Shown here in pieces: positions 25,321 through 33,664 of a stretch of 64,000 nt of DNA. The translations under genes were made by a program, and so were the position numbers. The notes beneath the pieces are model-generated. The model had not been told where the DNA came from, ran no database searches, and saw nothing but the letters and a program-made list of their open reading frames with translations. This stretch comes from Candidatus Eremiobacterota bacterium (GTDB taxonomy: Bacteria > Vulcanimicrobiota > Vulcanimicrobiia > Vulcanimicrobiales > Vulcanimicrobiaceae): assembly GCA_019240525.1 (NCBI GenBank), contig JAFAYE010000001.1:965300-1029299 (forward strand). Direction: 5' to 3'. How positions within the stretch are numbered: the first letter of the stretch is position 1; the number at the start of each line of letters is the position of its first letter.

Positions 25321-25803
25321 GTGAAGATCATCTACACACGCGGCAACCGCACCGAAACGTTGGCTTCGCTGGCGACGCTGCGGAAGATCCTGAACCGGTT
25401 CGTTGCGCATCGCGTCTTCTACGAAGTCTCGAGCCGCAGCAAACGCGGTCACGAATTCTTTTCCGCAAAGAACGTTTTCGTCGTGGGCCTCATCGAAGTG
25501 ACCAACTTCGAGCATCTCAAGATTCTCTTCTTCGACGCAAACAGCCAGTCGCATTCGATCGAAATCCTCAATCCGCAGACCATGCGAATCTACGACGAGA
25601 TTCCGGGGCGCGGTTTCGCCGTCTCCTTCGTGAGCGGTGACGCGGATGCCGTGGAGACGCGCTGCTATATTCGCGACGAGGGCGAAGATGGTGCCGTCAT
25701 CGGCGAGCGAACTGCGCTGGAAAAAATTACGCTTCCGCAGCTCTTTGAGTATCTCGAAGAGATCACCGCCGCCGAGCCTGCTGCCAAGAACGCGCAGCGT
25801 TAG
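25321..25803 (+). CDS. Conserved-looking protein of unknown function
   Basis: A 160-residue soluble protein I cannot assign. It begins VKIIYTRGNRTETL, alternates beta-strand-like and short helical stretches, has a basic patch (RSKRGHEFF) near residue 40 and an acidic C-terminus, and has no signal peptide or membrane segment. The GTG at 25321 is chosen because codon use and composition are protein-like only from there. It is divergent from the TatA/B gene by 49 bases and overlaps the convergent TPR gene by 41 bases. Confidence 0.6.
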   Translation: MKIIYTRGNRTETLASLATLRKILNRFVAHRVFYEVSSRSKRGHEFFSAKNVFVVGLIEVTNFEHLKILFFDANSQSHSIEILNPQTMRIYDEIPGRGFAVSFVSGDADAVETRCYIRDEGEDGAVIGERTALEKITLPQLFEYLEEITAAEPAAKNAQR

Positions 25804-26263
25804 CTCGCACTTCTAAGCGCTGCGCATGGCGCAGCGCGCGAACGCCTTCGGCGACGCGCCCGGCGCGCTTATACGCAACGCCCAAGTTCAAATGGGCGAT
25901 TGCATACTCGGGATCCACGGCGATCGCCCGCTCGTACCCAGCAATGGCCGTTTCGACGTCGCCCTCTTCGAGCGAGAGGTTGGCAAGATTCGTCAGCGCC
26001 GGCGCGTGCCCGGCGTCCAACGCGAGCGCCTCTTTAAAATCTACCCTGGCCTCTCCGCGGCGCTCCAGTCCGATGCGCGCGACGCCGCGTTTATTCAAGA
26101 GAACGGCTCGGTCTTTCGCGTTGAAACGAGCGTCGGCAAGCAGTTGCGAAAACGCGAGCTCGGCAGCGGCAAAATCGCGCCGATCCAGCGCGCGCAACGC
26201 GCAAGCAAATTGGCCTTCATCCCGAATCACGCTCTGCCCCATGTTCACGATTGATATCGTCAC
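25763..26263 (-). CDS. Tetratricopeptide-repeat protein
   Basis: A 166-residue soluble helical protein with about three to four TPR units; the clearest is the ALTNLANLSLEEGDVETAIAGYERAIAVDP-like unit (about residues 86-115), followed by AIAHLNLGVAYKRAGRVAEGVRAL. TPRs mediate protein contacts, so no catalytic role is expected. Two starts are possible: GTG 26263, with GGGGAAGAG upstream, or ATG 26242, whose bases overlap the start codon of trmD on the other strand. It overlaps the end of the preceding convergent gene. Confidence 0.75.
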   Translation of the reverse strand: MTISIVNMGQSVIRDEGQFACALRALDRRDFAAAELAFSQLLADARFNAKDRAVLLNKRGVARIGLERRGEARVDFKEALALDAGHAPALTNLANLSLEEGDVETAIAGYERAIAVDPEYAIAHLNLGVAYKRAGRVAEGVRALRHAQRLEVRANAARSWQQARRR

Positions 26264-26951
26264 GCTCTTCCCCGAGCTCTTCGCGCCCTTCGTCGGGCTC
26301 TCGATCGTCGGGCGCGCCGTCGAAAACGGGATCGCTTCGGTGCACTATCACCATTTGCTCGACGAGCTTGGCGAGGGCGAGCGGGCCGACGACGCACCGT
26401 TTGGCGGTGGCCCGGGGATGGTGATGCGAGTCGAGCCGATCGCGCGTGTTCTCGACCGAATCGTGGCCCAGGCCGGCCCCGCCGAGCGCGGCGCGATCGT
26501 CGTTCCTAGCCCGAGCGGCGAGCGTTTCACACAACACCATGCCCGACACTGGGCATCGCTCGACCGCTTGATCGTCGTCTGCGGCCACTACGAAGGCATC
26601 GACGATCGCCTCTCGCAGATCTATTCCGTCGAGGAGTTGTCGCTCGGCGACTTCGTCCTGACCGGCGGCGAGATCCCGGCGTTGGCGTTCATGGATGCAA
26701 CGGTCCGCCTCTTGGAGGGGGCATTGACCGAGGAATCCTTGGCCAGCGAGTCGTTCACCGGGGGACTGCTCGATCACCCGAGCTTTACTAGACCCGCCAC
26801 CTTCCGTGGGGTCGACGTGCCGGCGGTATTGCTCTCCGGAGACCACGCGAAGATTGCGGAATGGCGCCGCGCGCAATCCCGGCTGCGCACGGCAGCGCGC
26901 CGTCGCGATCTGTGCGACGATGCCGCCTTGCAGGGGGAGGAAGAGCCGTGA
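26241..26951 (+). CDS. trmD: tRNA (guanine-N1-)-methyltransferase
   Basis: A 236-residue SPOUT methyltransferase that methylates G37 of tRNAs to prevent frameshifting, using S-adenosylmethionine. Motifs: IVTLFPELF at the N-terminus, DDAPFGGGPGMVM, VVCGHYEGIDDR, the trefoil-knot segment SLGDFVLTGGE, and LLDHPSFTRPATFRG. The ATG at 26241 fits the family start exactly. It precedes rplS, a conserved gene order. Confidence 0.95.
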   Translation: MFTIDIVTLFPELFAPFVGLSIVGRAVENGIASVHYHHLLDELGEGERADDAPFGGGPGMVMRVEPIARVLDRIVAQAGPAERGAIVVPSPSGERFTQHHARHWASLDRLIVVCGHYEGIDDRLSQIYSVEELSLGDFVLTGGEIPALAFMDATVRLLEGALTEESLASESFTGGLLDHPSFTRPATFRGVDVPAVLLSGDHAKIAEWRRAQSRLRTAARRRDLCDDAALQGEEEP

Positions 26952-26968
26952 TAGGATACGGTGGTTTT

Positions 26969-26988
26969 GCCGGGCTCTCGTGCCCGGC
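26969..26988 (+). terminator. GC hairpin between trmD and rplS
   Basis: GCCGGGC (26969-26975) and GCCCGGC (26982-26988) make a 7-base perfect stem with a TCTCGT loop, preceded by TTTT and followed by TCTTG. It lies in the rplS leader and could be a partial terminator or an attenuator-like L19 leader structure; the lack of a clean U-run argues against a strong terminator. Confidence 0.4.
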
Positions 26989-27033
26989 TCTTGCTTGCGC
27001 CCAGCGCTTCGTGCCCACATTTAGGATTGAGTT

Positions 27034-27387
27034 ATGAACGTCATCGATGTCCTCAACCGCGAGCAGCTCAAGGACGGCATCCCGCAATTCCGCCCTGGGG
27101 ATACCGTCAAAGTTTACTCGAAGGTGCTCGAAGGCGGAAAAGAACGCACGCAGATGTTCGAGGGCGTGGTCATCGTTCGCAAAGGCGGCGGCACGCGCGA
27201 GTCGATCACCGTTCGGCGAATCGCCCACGGCGTGGGCGTCGAGAAGACCTTCCTGCTGCAAAGCCCGCGCGTCGAGCGAATCGAGGTCGGCAAACGTGGC
27301 GTCGTCTCGCGCAGCCGCCTCTATTACTTGAGCGAGAAGGTCGGCAAAGCCGCCCGTATCAAGGAAAAGAAGGCCAAAGGAACATAG
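27034..27387 (+). CDS. rplS: 50S ribosomal protein L19
   Basis: A 117-residue ribosomal protein, full length for bL19, with [35 protein letters not shown] and [22 protein letters not shown] (split here into recognisable blocks). It sits at the ribosomal subunit interface. An AAAGG sequence at its 3' end (27376-27380) could serve as ribosome site for the following signal peptidase gene. Confidence 0.97.
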   Translation: MNVIDVLNREQLKDGIPQFRPGDTVKVYSKVLEGGKERTQMFEGVVIVRKGGGTRESITVRRIAHGVGVEKTFLLQSPRVERIEVGKRGVVSRSRLYYLSEKVGKAARIKEKKAKGT

Positions 27388-27426
27388 CCCGCGACACCGC
27401 TGCTGCTGGTCGGACTGATCTGCGTC

Positions 27427-28077
27427 TTGGGGATCGCGCGGCTCGCACTCTCGGCTCAACCTCTCGCACGCCGGCCGCTGGCCGTGGCGCGTGGATATCT
27501 CGACGCGTTGATCGCTGCCGCCCTCCTGGCGCTTTTCTTGATTACGTTCGTTATCCGAACGTTTTACATTCCGTCGGTTTCGATGGTGCCAACCTTGCAA
27601 GTGCGCGACGTGCTCCTTGTCGACGAAATCGCATATCGCCTGGGCCGGCCGGCCGACGGCGACGTCGCGGTTTTCACGCTGCCCACCGGCGCTAAGGGAA
27701 CCGACTACATCAAACGCGTTATCGGCACTCCAGGCGAGAGCATCGAAGTTGCGAACGGCACCGTCTATCGCAACGGGAACGCGCTGAGCGAGCCCTATGA
27801 GAACGAGGCGCCAACGTACGATTTGAAAATCATGCGGTATGGAATCTACGTCAACGGCCGCGCCCTAAATCGCCGCGCCGCGCAAATTCCGCCTCGCGCG
27901 CTCTGGCAGTCGCCGGATCGTGTTCCCGAGGGATTTTATTTTCTGCTCGGCGATAACCGTAACTATTCCGACGATTCACACGTATGGGGATTCGTGCGGA
28001 AAAGCAATTTCATCGGAAGAGCGTTTCTGATTCTCTGGCCGCTCAACCGCCTTGGAATCTTACAGAAATGGCGCTGA
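27427..28077 (+). CDS. Signal peptidase I, first of three
   Basis: A type I signal peptidase (S26), 216 residues from the TTG at 27427. It has an N-terminal membrane anchor, the catalytic serine motif PSVSMVPTLQ, the lysine box DYIKRVIGTPGE, and the family box LLGDNRNYSDDSH. It cleaves leaders of exported proteins at the outer face of the membrane. Sequence similarity to the second copy continues upstream of TTG: TPLLLVGLICVLG here matches TPYELLAIVAVIG there. The matching start in copy 2 is GTG, but in this copy the position (27391-27393) is GCG, so the true start is uncertain. Confidence 0.88.
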   Translation: MGIARLALSAQPLARRPLAVARGYLDALIAAALLALFLITFVIRTFYIPSVSMVPTLQVRDVLLVDEIAYRLGRPADGDVAVFTLPTGAKGTDYIKRVIGTPGESIEVANGTVYRNGNALSEPYENEAPTYDLKIMRYGIYVNGRALNRRAAQIPPRALWQSPDRVPEGFYFLLGDNRNYSDDSHVWGFVRKSNFIGRAFLILWPLNRLGILQKWR

Positions 28078-28084
28078 GCCGACG

Positions 28085-28819
28085 GTGACGCCGTACGAGT
28101 TGCTCGCGATCGTTGCCGTCATCGGCGTGGCTCGCGCGATTCTGTCGCTTCGCCCAGTCGTTGCCGGTTCCGGGGGGCGCAGCACCGCGATGGCGCGCGA
28201 GTTCCTCGATCCTTTCATTATTGCGGGCATCGCAGCCTGGGTTCTCATAACGTTCGTCGCACGCACCTACTACATTCCCTCGGGGTCGATGCTGCCGACC
28301 TTGCAGATTCACGACGTTTTACTCGTGGACAAATTCGAATACCGCTTTCATGCGCCGAATGAAGGTGACGTCGTGGTCTTTCCACCGCCTGTACCGACCC
28401 CCGACGATTTCATCAAGCGCGTCATCGGCCGCCCAGGGGACACGCTTGCGGTCGCGGGTGGTACCGTCTATCTCAACGGGAGGGCGCTCGTCGAACCATA
28501 CGTCGCCGAAAAGCCCGCGTACAACCTGCAGATTCGGAATTACGGGATCTATGTGAGCTACGGTACGGAATGGCAGCGTCTAGACCAAAGCGAGGCCAAC
28601 GTTCCGCCGGCGGGCGCGTGGGCTGCGCCGAATCGAATTCCGCCACACTGCTACATCATGCTGGGCGATAATCGCAACGACTCCGAAGATTCGCACATCT
28701 GGGGCTTCGCGCAGGATTCGGGAAGCTTCGCCAGTGGTTCACGCCGCGGTGGGGGCGCGGGATTCACCGGACGCGCCTTCCTCATTTTTTGGCCGCCCGG
28801 GCAAGCCAAGATTCTCTAA
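28085..28819 (+). CDS. Signal peptidase I, second of three
   Basis: A 244-residue S26 signal peptidase. It carries the catalytic PSGSMLPTLQ, the lysine in DDFIKRVIGRPGD and the box MLGDNRNDSEDSHIWG. It is longer than copy 1, with an inserted Gly/Ser-rich loop (FASGSRRGGGAGF) before the last hydrophobic segment. The GTG at 28085 opens directly on the first hydrophobic helix, and lies seven bases after the stop of copy 1. The three copies lie between rplS and the rbgA-type GTPase, where many bacteria have one. Confidence 0.9.
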   Translation: MTPYELLAIVAVIGVARAILSLRPVVAGSGGRSTAMAREFLDPFIIAGIAAWVLITFVARTYYIPSGSMLPTLQIHDVLLVDKFEYRFHAPNEGDVVVFPPPVPTPDDFIKRVIGRPGDTLAVAGGTVYLNGRALVEPYVAEKPAYNLQIRNYGIYVSYGTEWQRLDQSEANVPPAGAWAAPNRIPPHCYIMLGDNRNDSEDSHIWGFAQDSGSFASGSRRGGGAGFTGRAFLIFWPPGQAKIL

Positions 28820-28833
28820 GCACTTTCGCGAAG

Positions 28834-29352
28834 TTGCCGTTCGTGGTCCGCTTCGTGCGATGGCGACCGGTAGCGAACCTGGCGTTGCAGTTGGCGGTGC
28901 TCGCCGCGCTGATCGCAGCCTTCTTCGTCCGTCTGCCGCAGGTGACGGGGCTCTCGATGGAACCACACATTCGCTCGGGCGAATACGTCCTCATCAATAC
29001 GTTTGCGTACCGTTTTGGCGTGCCTGCGCATGGAGAGATCGTCGCCTTTCGTCACGAGGGCGACGCGCGCGCAGTTTTCATCAAACGCGTGATCGGCGTG
29101 CCCGGGGATCGCATTCGCATCGAGCGAGGCCGCGTCTACGTCAATGACACTGCACTCGACGAACCGTACGTGCGCCATTTCGACAATCGAACCTTCGCCG
29201 AAGTCAAGGTACCGGCGTCGTCGGTCTACGTGCTCGGCGACAACCGCGCGGAGAGCGAGGATTCTCGTGCCTTCGGTCCGGTGAGCGACTCGATGCTGGT
29301 CGGCCGCGCGATCGCCGGCATTTGGCCCCCGCGCATGCTCGGCGGCCTGTGA
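28834..29352 (+). CDS. Signal peptidase I, third of three
   Basis: A shorter S26 peptidase, 172 residues from TTG 28834 (GTG codons at 28843 and 28855 are also possible; the frame is open back to 28789 inside the previous gene). The active-site serine is in TGLSMEPHIRSG and the lysine in VFIKRVIGVPGD, with VLGDNRAESEDSR at the family box. It has diverged from copies 1 and 2 around the active-site serine (GLSMEP against PSGSMLP), which suggests a different substrate range rather than recent duplication. Confidence 0.85.
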   Translation: MPFVVRFVRWRPVANLALQLAVLAALIAAFFVRLPQVTGLSMEPHIRSGEYVLINTFAYRFGVPAHGEIVAFRHEGDARAVFIKRVIGVPGDRIRIERGRVYVNDTALDEPYVRHFDNRTFAEVKVPASSVYVLGDNRAESEDSRAFGPVSDSMLVGRAIAGIWPPRMLGGL

Positions 29353-29383
29353 CGCTCGCATAGGGCGGTCTGGGAATATCGAC

Positions 29384-30190
29384 ATGGAGCGACAGATTGC
29401 ATGGTACCCCGGACATATGGCCAAGGCGGCGCGACGCATTCGCGACGACTTGCGTACGATCGACATCGTCGTCGAAGTGGTCGATGCGCGGATCGGGCGC
29501 AGCGGTCGCAATCCGCTGCTCGACGAGCTCGCCGCACGCCGCACGCGCATCGTCGCGCTCAACCGGCACGACCTGGCCGATCCCAGCACGACCAAGCGCT
29601 GGCTGAACGTTCTCGCGGCGAACGGCTTGCATGCGATCGCCGTCGACGGCCGCCAACCGCGCAGCGTCGCCGCGCTCGCATCCGCAATCGCCTTATCATC
29701 CAAGCAACGGCGCGCGCGCCCGGGTTACGCCCGAGCAATGATCGTCGGCATTCCCAACTCAGGAAAATCTTCAATCGTCAACTCCTTGCTGGGGCGCGCC
29801 TCGGCAAAGACCGAAGACCGAGCGGGCGTTACGCGCCATGCGCAGTGGTTTCGGCTGGATCGCGGCGTCGAGCTGCTCGACACGCCGGGTGTGCTGCCAC
29901 CCAGGATCGCGAGCGGCGCCGCACAATGGAAGCTCGCGCTATGTGGAGCCGTGCCGCGCGAACGTTACGACCCTCAAGAAGTTGCCGCCGCCTTTCATTG
30001 CTGGCTCTTCGAGCGAAGCCCACGGACGAAGGTGCCAGATTTAGCCTCGTTCGCCGCGAGCCGCGGGTTCAAACGGCGCGGCGGCGAGCCGGATTTCCAC
30101 AACGCAGCGCAGTCGTACATCCGCGCGTTCAACGACGGCGCTTTCGGCCGCATCTCATTGGAGGCTCCCGATGACCCCCAAGCAGCGTAA
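29384..30190 (+). CDS. YlqF/RbgA-type ribosome biogenesis GTPase
   Basis: A 268-residue circularly permuted GTPase that helps assemble the large ribosomal subunit. The order of motifs is permuted: G4 first (ALNRHDLAD, with Arg in place of the usual Lys of NKxD), then G1 GIPNSGKSS, then G3 DTPGVLPP. The N-terminal WYPGHMAKA is diagnostic. It lies between signal peptidase genes and rnhB, the standard order rplS-lepB-ylqF-rnhB. Its 3' end overlaps rnhB by 20 bases. Confidence 0.93.
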   Translation: MERQIAWYPGHMAKAARRIRDDLRTIDIVVEVVDARIGRSGRNPLLDELAARRTRIVALNRHDLADPSTTKRWLNVLAANGLHAIAVDGRQPRSVAALASAIALSSKQRRARPGYARAMIVGIPNSGKSSIVNSLLGRASAKTEDRAGVTRHAQWFRLDRGVELLDTPGVLPPRIASGAAQWKLALCGAVPRERYDPQEVAAAFHCWLFERSPRTKVPDLASFAASRGFKRRGGEPDFHNAAQSYIRAFNDGAFGRISLEAPDDPQAA

Positions 30191-30878
30191 GGCAAAGACC
30201 GCCTACGAGCGCGAGCGGCGGCGCCTGCATCGCCTGCACCATTTCGAGAATGCGGCGCGATCGCGGGGCTTTTCGTTGGTCGGCGGCGTGGACGAAGTGG
30301 GACGCGGGCCATTGGCCGGGCCCGTCGTCGCCGCCTGTGTCGTCGCTGCCGAACCACTCTTCATCAAGGGCTTGAATGATTCGAAACAGGTTCGGCCCGA
30401 GTTGCGGATTGAGATCGCCGAAATCGTCAAAGTGCGCGCGACGGCGTGGGCGATCGGCAGCGCATGCGTCGCCGAGATCGATCGCCTCAATATTTATTGG
30501 GCGAGCGTTTTGGCGATGGAACGCGCCATCGCCCGGCTCGCGGCCATTCCGGAGTATCTCATCACCGATGCCGTACGCATCCGGTCGTTCGAGGGTCCGC
30601 AGGAGCCGTTGATCCACGGCGACGCGCGCTGTGCCGTGGTCGCGGCCGCCTCGATCATGGCGAAGGTGCACCGCGACGCGCTCATGATCGAACTCGACCG
30701 GGAAGATGGCCGCTACGGCTATGCGCTGCACAAAGGTTATTCCACGCCGCATCACCTTGCGGCGCTGCGCGAGCACGGACCGAGCATTCATCACCGCGCG
30801 AACTGGGCGCGCGTGCGCGACGCGCAGATCGCACTCGGCCTGGAAACGCTCGATGCGTTCGAAGCCATTGCCCAATAG
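30171..30878 (+). CDS. rnhB: Ribonuclease HII
   Basis: A 235-residue RNase HII that cuts RNA from RNA-DNA hybrids and removes misincorporated ribonucleotides. The Asp-Glu of the active site is in GGVDEVGRGPLAGPVV; other acidic residues are in LITDAVRI and the later HGDARCAVVAAASIMAKVHRD region (split: HGDARCAVVAAAS and IMAKVHRD). A basic N-terminal 35-residue extension precedes the catalytic core. ATG 30171 is within the end of the GTPase gene. Confidence 0.94.
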   Translation: MTPKQRKAKTAYERERRRLHRLHHFENAARSRGFSLVGGVDEVGRGPLAGPVVAACVVAAEPLFIKGLNDSKQVRPELRIEIAEIVKVRATAWAIGSACVAEIDRLNIYWASVLAMERAIARLAAIPEYLITDAVRIRSFEGPQEPLIHGDARCAVVAAASIMAKVHRDALMIELDREDGRYGYALHKGYSTPHHLAALREHGPSIHHRANWARVRDAQIALGLETLDAFEAIAQ

Positions 30879-31206
30879 CGGCAAGAAAGGCGCGCAGGGC
30901 GAGAATCGTGCCAGCGGCTTTCTGAAAGCAAACGGCTATCGCGTGCTCGCTCGCAATGTGCGCCTACCCGGCGGGGAGATCGACGCCGTCTGTCTTGACG
31001 GACCAACCCTCGTCTTCGTCGAGGTCAAACGCCGCGATTCGCGTACGTTCGGGTCGGCGATTGCGGCCGTCGATGCTCGCAAACGCGCCATTCTGCGCGC
31101 GATCGCGGCCGACTACGCGCAGATCGTTGCGCCGTCATCGCCGATCCGATTCGACGTCGTCGCGCTCGACGGCGATCGCATCAACCTTCACCGCGACGCT
31201 TTTTAA
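30853..31206 (+). CDS. yraN: YraN/UPF0102 family nuclease-fold protein
   Basis: A 117-residue protein of the endonuclease-like UPF0102 family, with KKGAQGENRASGFL at the start, and the PD-(D/E)xK-type core GGEIDAVCLDGPTLVFVEVKRR. The family usually follows rnhB, as here, with a 26-base overlap. The biochemical role is not settled; a DNA-processing role is suspected. The next gene begins at the base after its stop. Confidence 0.9.
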   Translation: MRSKPLPNSGKKGAQGENRASGFLKANGYRVLARNVRLPGGEIDAVCLDGPTLVFVEVKRRDSRTFGSAIAAVDARKRAILRAIAADYAQIVAPSSPIRFDVVALDGDRINLHRDAF

Positions 31207-32835
31207 ATGTCGACGCGCGCCAAGACCGCCGAGCCTGAGTTACGCCGCAGCGTCACCCCGTGGGGCTCCTTTTCGTGGGGATATTCGGACGTCGGCGCCG
31301 ACATTTTCGTCGGACTCGGCTTGGTACTCGCCTGGGGGGCCGGCGCGTCGAACGTCGCGTTCCTCTTCGCCGGCGTCGTCTACGTCTGCATCGGTCTTGC
31401 CTATACCGAGCTCGCCGCTACATATCCGGTCGCCGGAGGCGGACAGTACTTCGTCATGCGCGGACTCGGCGATATCTTTGGTTTCATCGCCGGATGGGCG
31501 GTGCTGCTCGATTTCACCATCGACGTCACGCTTTTTGCCTGGAGTTCGGTGGATTATACCAGCCAGCTGCTGCCGGCTCTCGTCAACTCGGCTCACCCAT
31601 GGCTTCACTTTCTCGTCGTGCTCGGGCTCGTTCTCGCGCTCTGCCTGCTTAACGTCGTGGGCGTGCGCGAAAGCACCGCCTTCAACGGCGTTATTTCGGC
31701 ACTCGACGTCATCAGCGAGACTTGCATCCTGTGCTTCGGGTTTCTCTTCGCATTTCGGCCGCATCTGCTGATCCACGCGATGCAGTTCAGCTGGCCGAGC
31801 CCCTATCACCTGATGCTTGCCACCTCGCTGGCCATCGTCTCGTTCGTCGGGCTCGAGTCGATTTCGCAGGCGGCCCAAGAGACGCAGCGGCCCGCGTCGA
31901 TCATTCCGCGTACCTCGGTCGCCTTAATTCTCACGATCCTCATCTTTGCATTGGCCTATTCGAACCTTGCGCTGGGCCTGCACCCCTGGCACCCCATCAC
32001 CGACGCGGCGGGGCATCCACAGCAGTTCTGGCAAATTTTTCCGCACAATGCCGACAATCAAGGAAAGGCGGTCGCGCTGCTCGCCGAACAGGTGCCGTTC
32101 TACGGCGCCTTTGCCGCATTGTACGTTCCGATTCTTGGCGCGGTGCTGCTTTTGATTTCGTCGAATTCAGGCGTTTTCGGCAGCTCGCGCATTGCCTATG
32201 CGATGAGCAGCAGCAACTTGCTCCCATCGCTCTTCCAACGCGTGCATAGCAAGTTTCGCACGCCGGTGATTTCGATCGCGTTCTTCTCGGCAATCGCGGT
32301 GATCGAACTTCTCTTCGCGGCGATTCCCGCTCTCTTTCCGCCAATCGCTTCGCTCTACGGCCGCTTTTTCCACGGCGAGGGCGGGCTCGATTTCCTCGCC
32401 GACCTCTATGCATTCGGTGCAGCGACGAGTTATTCGTTCGTCTTTCTCGGCTTGATCGCGCTGCGTCTGAACGACCCGCTGAGCCCGCGCAAATTCAAGA
32501 TTCCGCTCAACGTGCCGGTGCGCTTTCGCGGGGAACGCGCCGAGTTTCCGGTCATCGCCGTGATCGGGTTCATCGGCATCTTCTCGATTCTCATGTTTAC
32601 GCTGCGCACGCACGAGCTGGGGCGCATCTTCGGGCCGAGCTGGTTGCTGCTCGGCGTCATCTTGTATATTCTCTATCGAAATCATCGGCGGCTTCCGATC
32701 TTGCGCTCCGAGCGCCGGAACTGGCGAGCCGCACAAATTGACATCCTTCGCCGCGCCGGCGAGCTCGAGCTCATGGACGAATACGTCGCCAATCTCAAGG
32801 CGAGTGATGAGCGGCGCGCCGCGGGCGCGACGTAA
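31207..32835 (+). CDS. APC-superfamily amino acid permease
   Basis: A 542-residue transporter with about twelve hydrophobic segments. The GADIFVGLGLVLAWGAGAS stretch in the first helix and the YPVAGGGQYFVMRGLGD loop belong to the amino acid-polyamine-organocation superfamily, which moves amino acids in symport or exchange. The C-terminal 60 residues are cytosolic and charged. It begins directly at the base after yraN. Substrate not predictable. Confidence 0.88.
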   Translation: MSTRAKTAEPELRRSVTPWGSFSWGYSDVGADIFVGLGLVLAWGAGASNVAFLFAGVVYVCIGLAYTELAATYPVAGGGQYFVMRGLGDIFGFIAGWAVLLDFTIDVTLFAWSSVDYTSQLLPALVNSAHPWLHFLVVLGLVLALCLLNVVGVRESTAFNGVISALDVISETCILCFGFLFAFRPHLLIHAMQFSWPSPYHLMLATSLAIVSFVGLESISQAAQETQRPASIIPRTSVALILTILIFALAYSNLALGLHPWHPITDAAGHPQQFWQIFPHNADNQGKAVALLAEQVPFYGAFAALYVPILGAVLLLISSNSGVFGSSRIAYAMSSSNLLPSLFQRVHSKFRTPVISIAFFSAIAVIELLFAAIPALFPPIASLYGRFFHGEGGLDFLADLYAFGAATSYSFVFLGLIALRLNDPLSPRKFKIPLNVPVRFRGERAEFPVIAVIGFIGIFSILMFTLRTHELGRIFGPSWLLLGVILYILYRNHRRLPILRSERRNWRAAQIDILRRAGELELMDEYVANLKASDERRAAGAT

Positions 32836-32837
32836 CC

Positions 32838-33032
32838 ATGCTTCTTCTGCGAACGGTACTTGCGGTGGCAATGATCGCCGTCGGCATCGTCATTCTCGCC
32901 GAAACTCTTTCCCAGCTGAAAGCGGGCTTTGCCATTCTGCCCGGCGTCGTGTTGGCAGGTGCGATGATTGCACTCGGCGCTCACCGGATCGCGCTCATCC
33001 GGCGCGTTCGAGGGGGAACGTGGCTCCGGTGA
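32838..33032 (+). CDS. Small membrane protein, unknown
   Basis: A 64-residue protein with two hydrophobic helices (about residues 4-22 and 30-50) and a basic C-terminus. No family recognised. It starts 2 bases after the permease stop and overlaps the start of the next gene by 13 bases, so it belongs to the same transcript. Confidence 0.6.
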   Translation: MLLLRTVLAVAMIAVGIVILAETLSQLKAGFAILPGVVLAGAMIALGAHRIALIRRVRGGTWLR

Positions 33033-33646
33033 ACGCGGTCCACGTCACCGCGACCGGCGGAGTGATCGCCACCGTTATCGCGGCAACGATCGGAACGACG
33101 CTGTGGTGGATGCTTCATCCACCGTCGTCATACGTCCAGCGAATTGCCGCGCTCGCCGAGAGCGAGCTCGAACGCATGGTGGGCAGTCTCATCGTCGCTT
33201 TTTCGCCGGAGATCGACTCGTCACACATGCTCGCGCTCGCGGTGAAGCTCGCCCGCGGCGAACGTTCCGAACTTTTGGCCATCTACGTTATCGAAGTCCC
33301 TTATACGCTACCCCCCGACGCCGCAATGCCCTCTGAAGAGCGCGCCGCGCTCGACGCACTCGGGGCTGCGGAAACGATCGCAAACAATTACAACGTCACG
33401 ATTCGAACCGAAATCGTCAAGACGCGTTCCACCCAGCAAGCCGTTCTGGATGTTGCCAAAAGGGTGAAGGCCAATATGATTATTTTGGGATCATTCCGCG
33501 AAGGGAAGTATAGCGGCGCACCGCTCGGCCGCACGATCGAGGAGATCGCTGCCGATGCAAAATGCGATGTGCTTATCGGTGTCGAAGGAAAGCACGGAAC
33601 GCTGCTCATTGACGAAAGCGCGCAAGCCAGCTCGCAGCCGACCTGA
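33020..33646 (+). CDS. Membrane-anchored universal stress protein
   Basis: A 208-residue protein: a single hydrophobic helix near residues 9-28, then a UspA fold. The alpha/beta core has SLIVAFSPEIDSSHML at its start and ends with ANMIILGSFREGKYSGAPLG and KCDVLIGV, the nucleotide-binding G-rich loop of ATP-binding UspA proteins (GSF...G). The membrane anchor is unusual for a UspA protein, but UspA-type domains do accompany transporters of the APC type, as here. GTG 33020 has AGGGGGA just upstream. Confidence 0.8.
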   Translation: MAPVNAVHVTATGGVIATVIAATIGTTLWWMLHPPSSYVQRIAALAESELERMVGSLIVAFSPEIDSSHMLALAVKLARGERSELLAIYVIEVPYTLPPDAAMPSEERAALDALGAAETIANNYNVTIRTEIVKTRSTQQAVLDVAKRVKANMIILGSFREGKYSGAPLGRTIEEIAADAKCDVLIGVEGKHGTLLIDESAQASSQPT

Positions 33647-33664
33647 CGTTTCGAGGAGAAATTT

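Noticed and set aside
30129-30884. A 251-codon open frame antisense to rnhB
   Set aside because: Basic, low-complexity translation and no motif; rnhB is complete.
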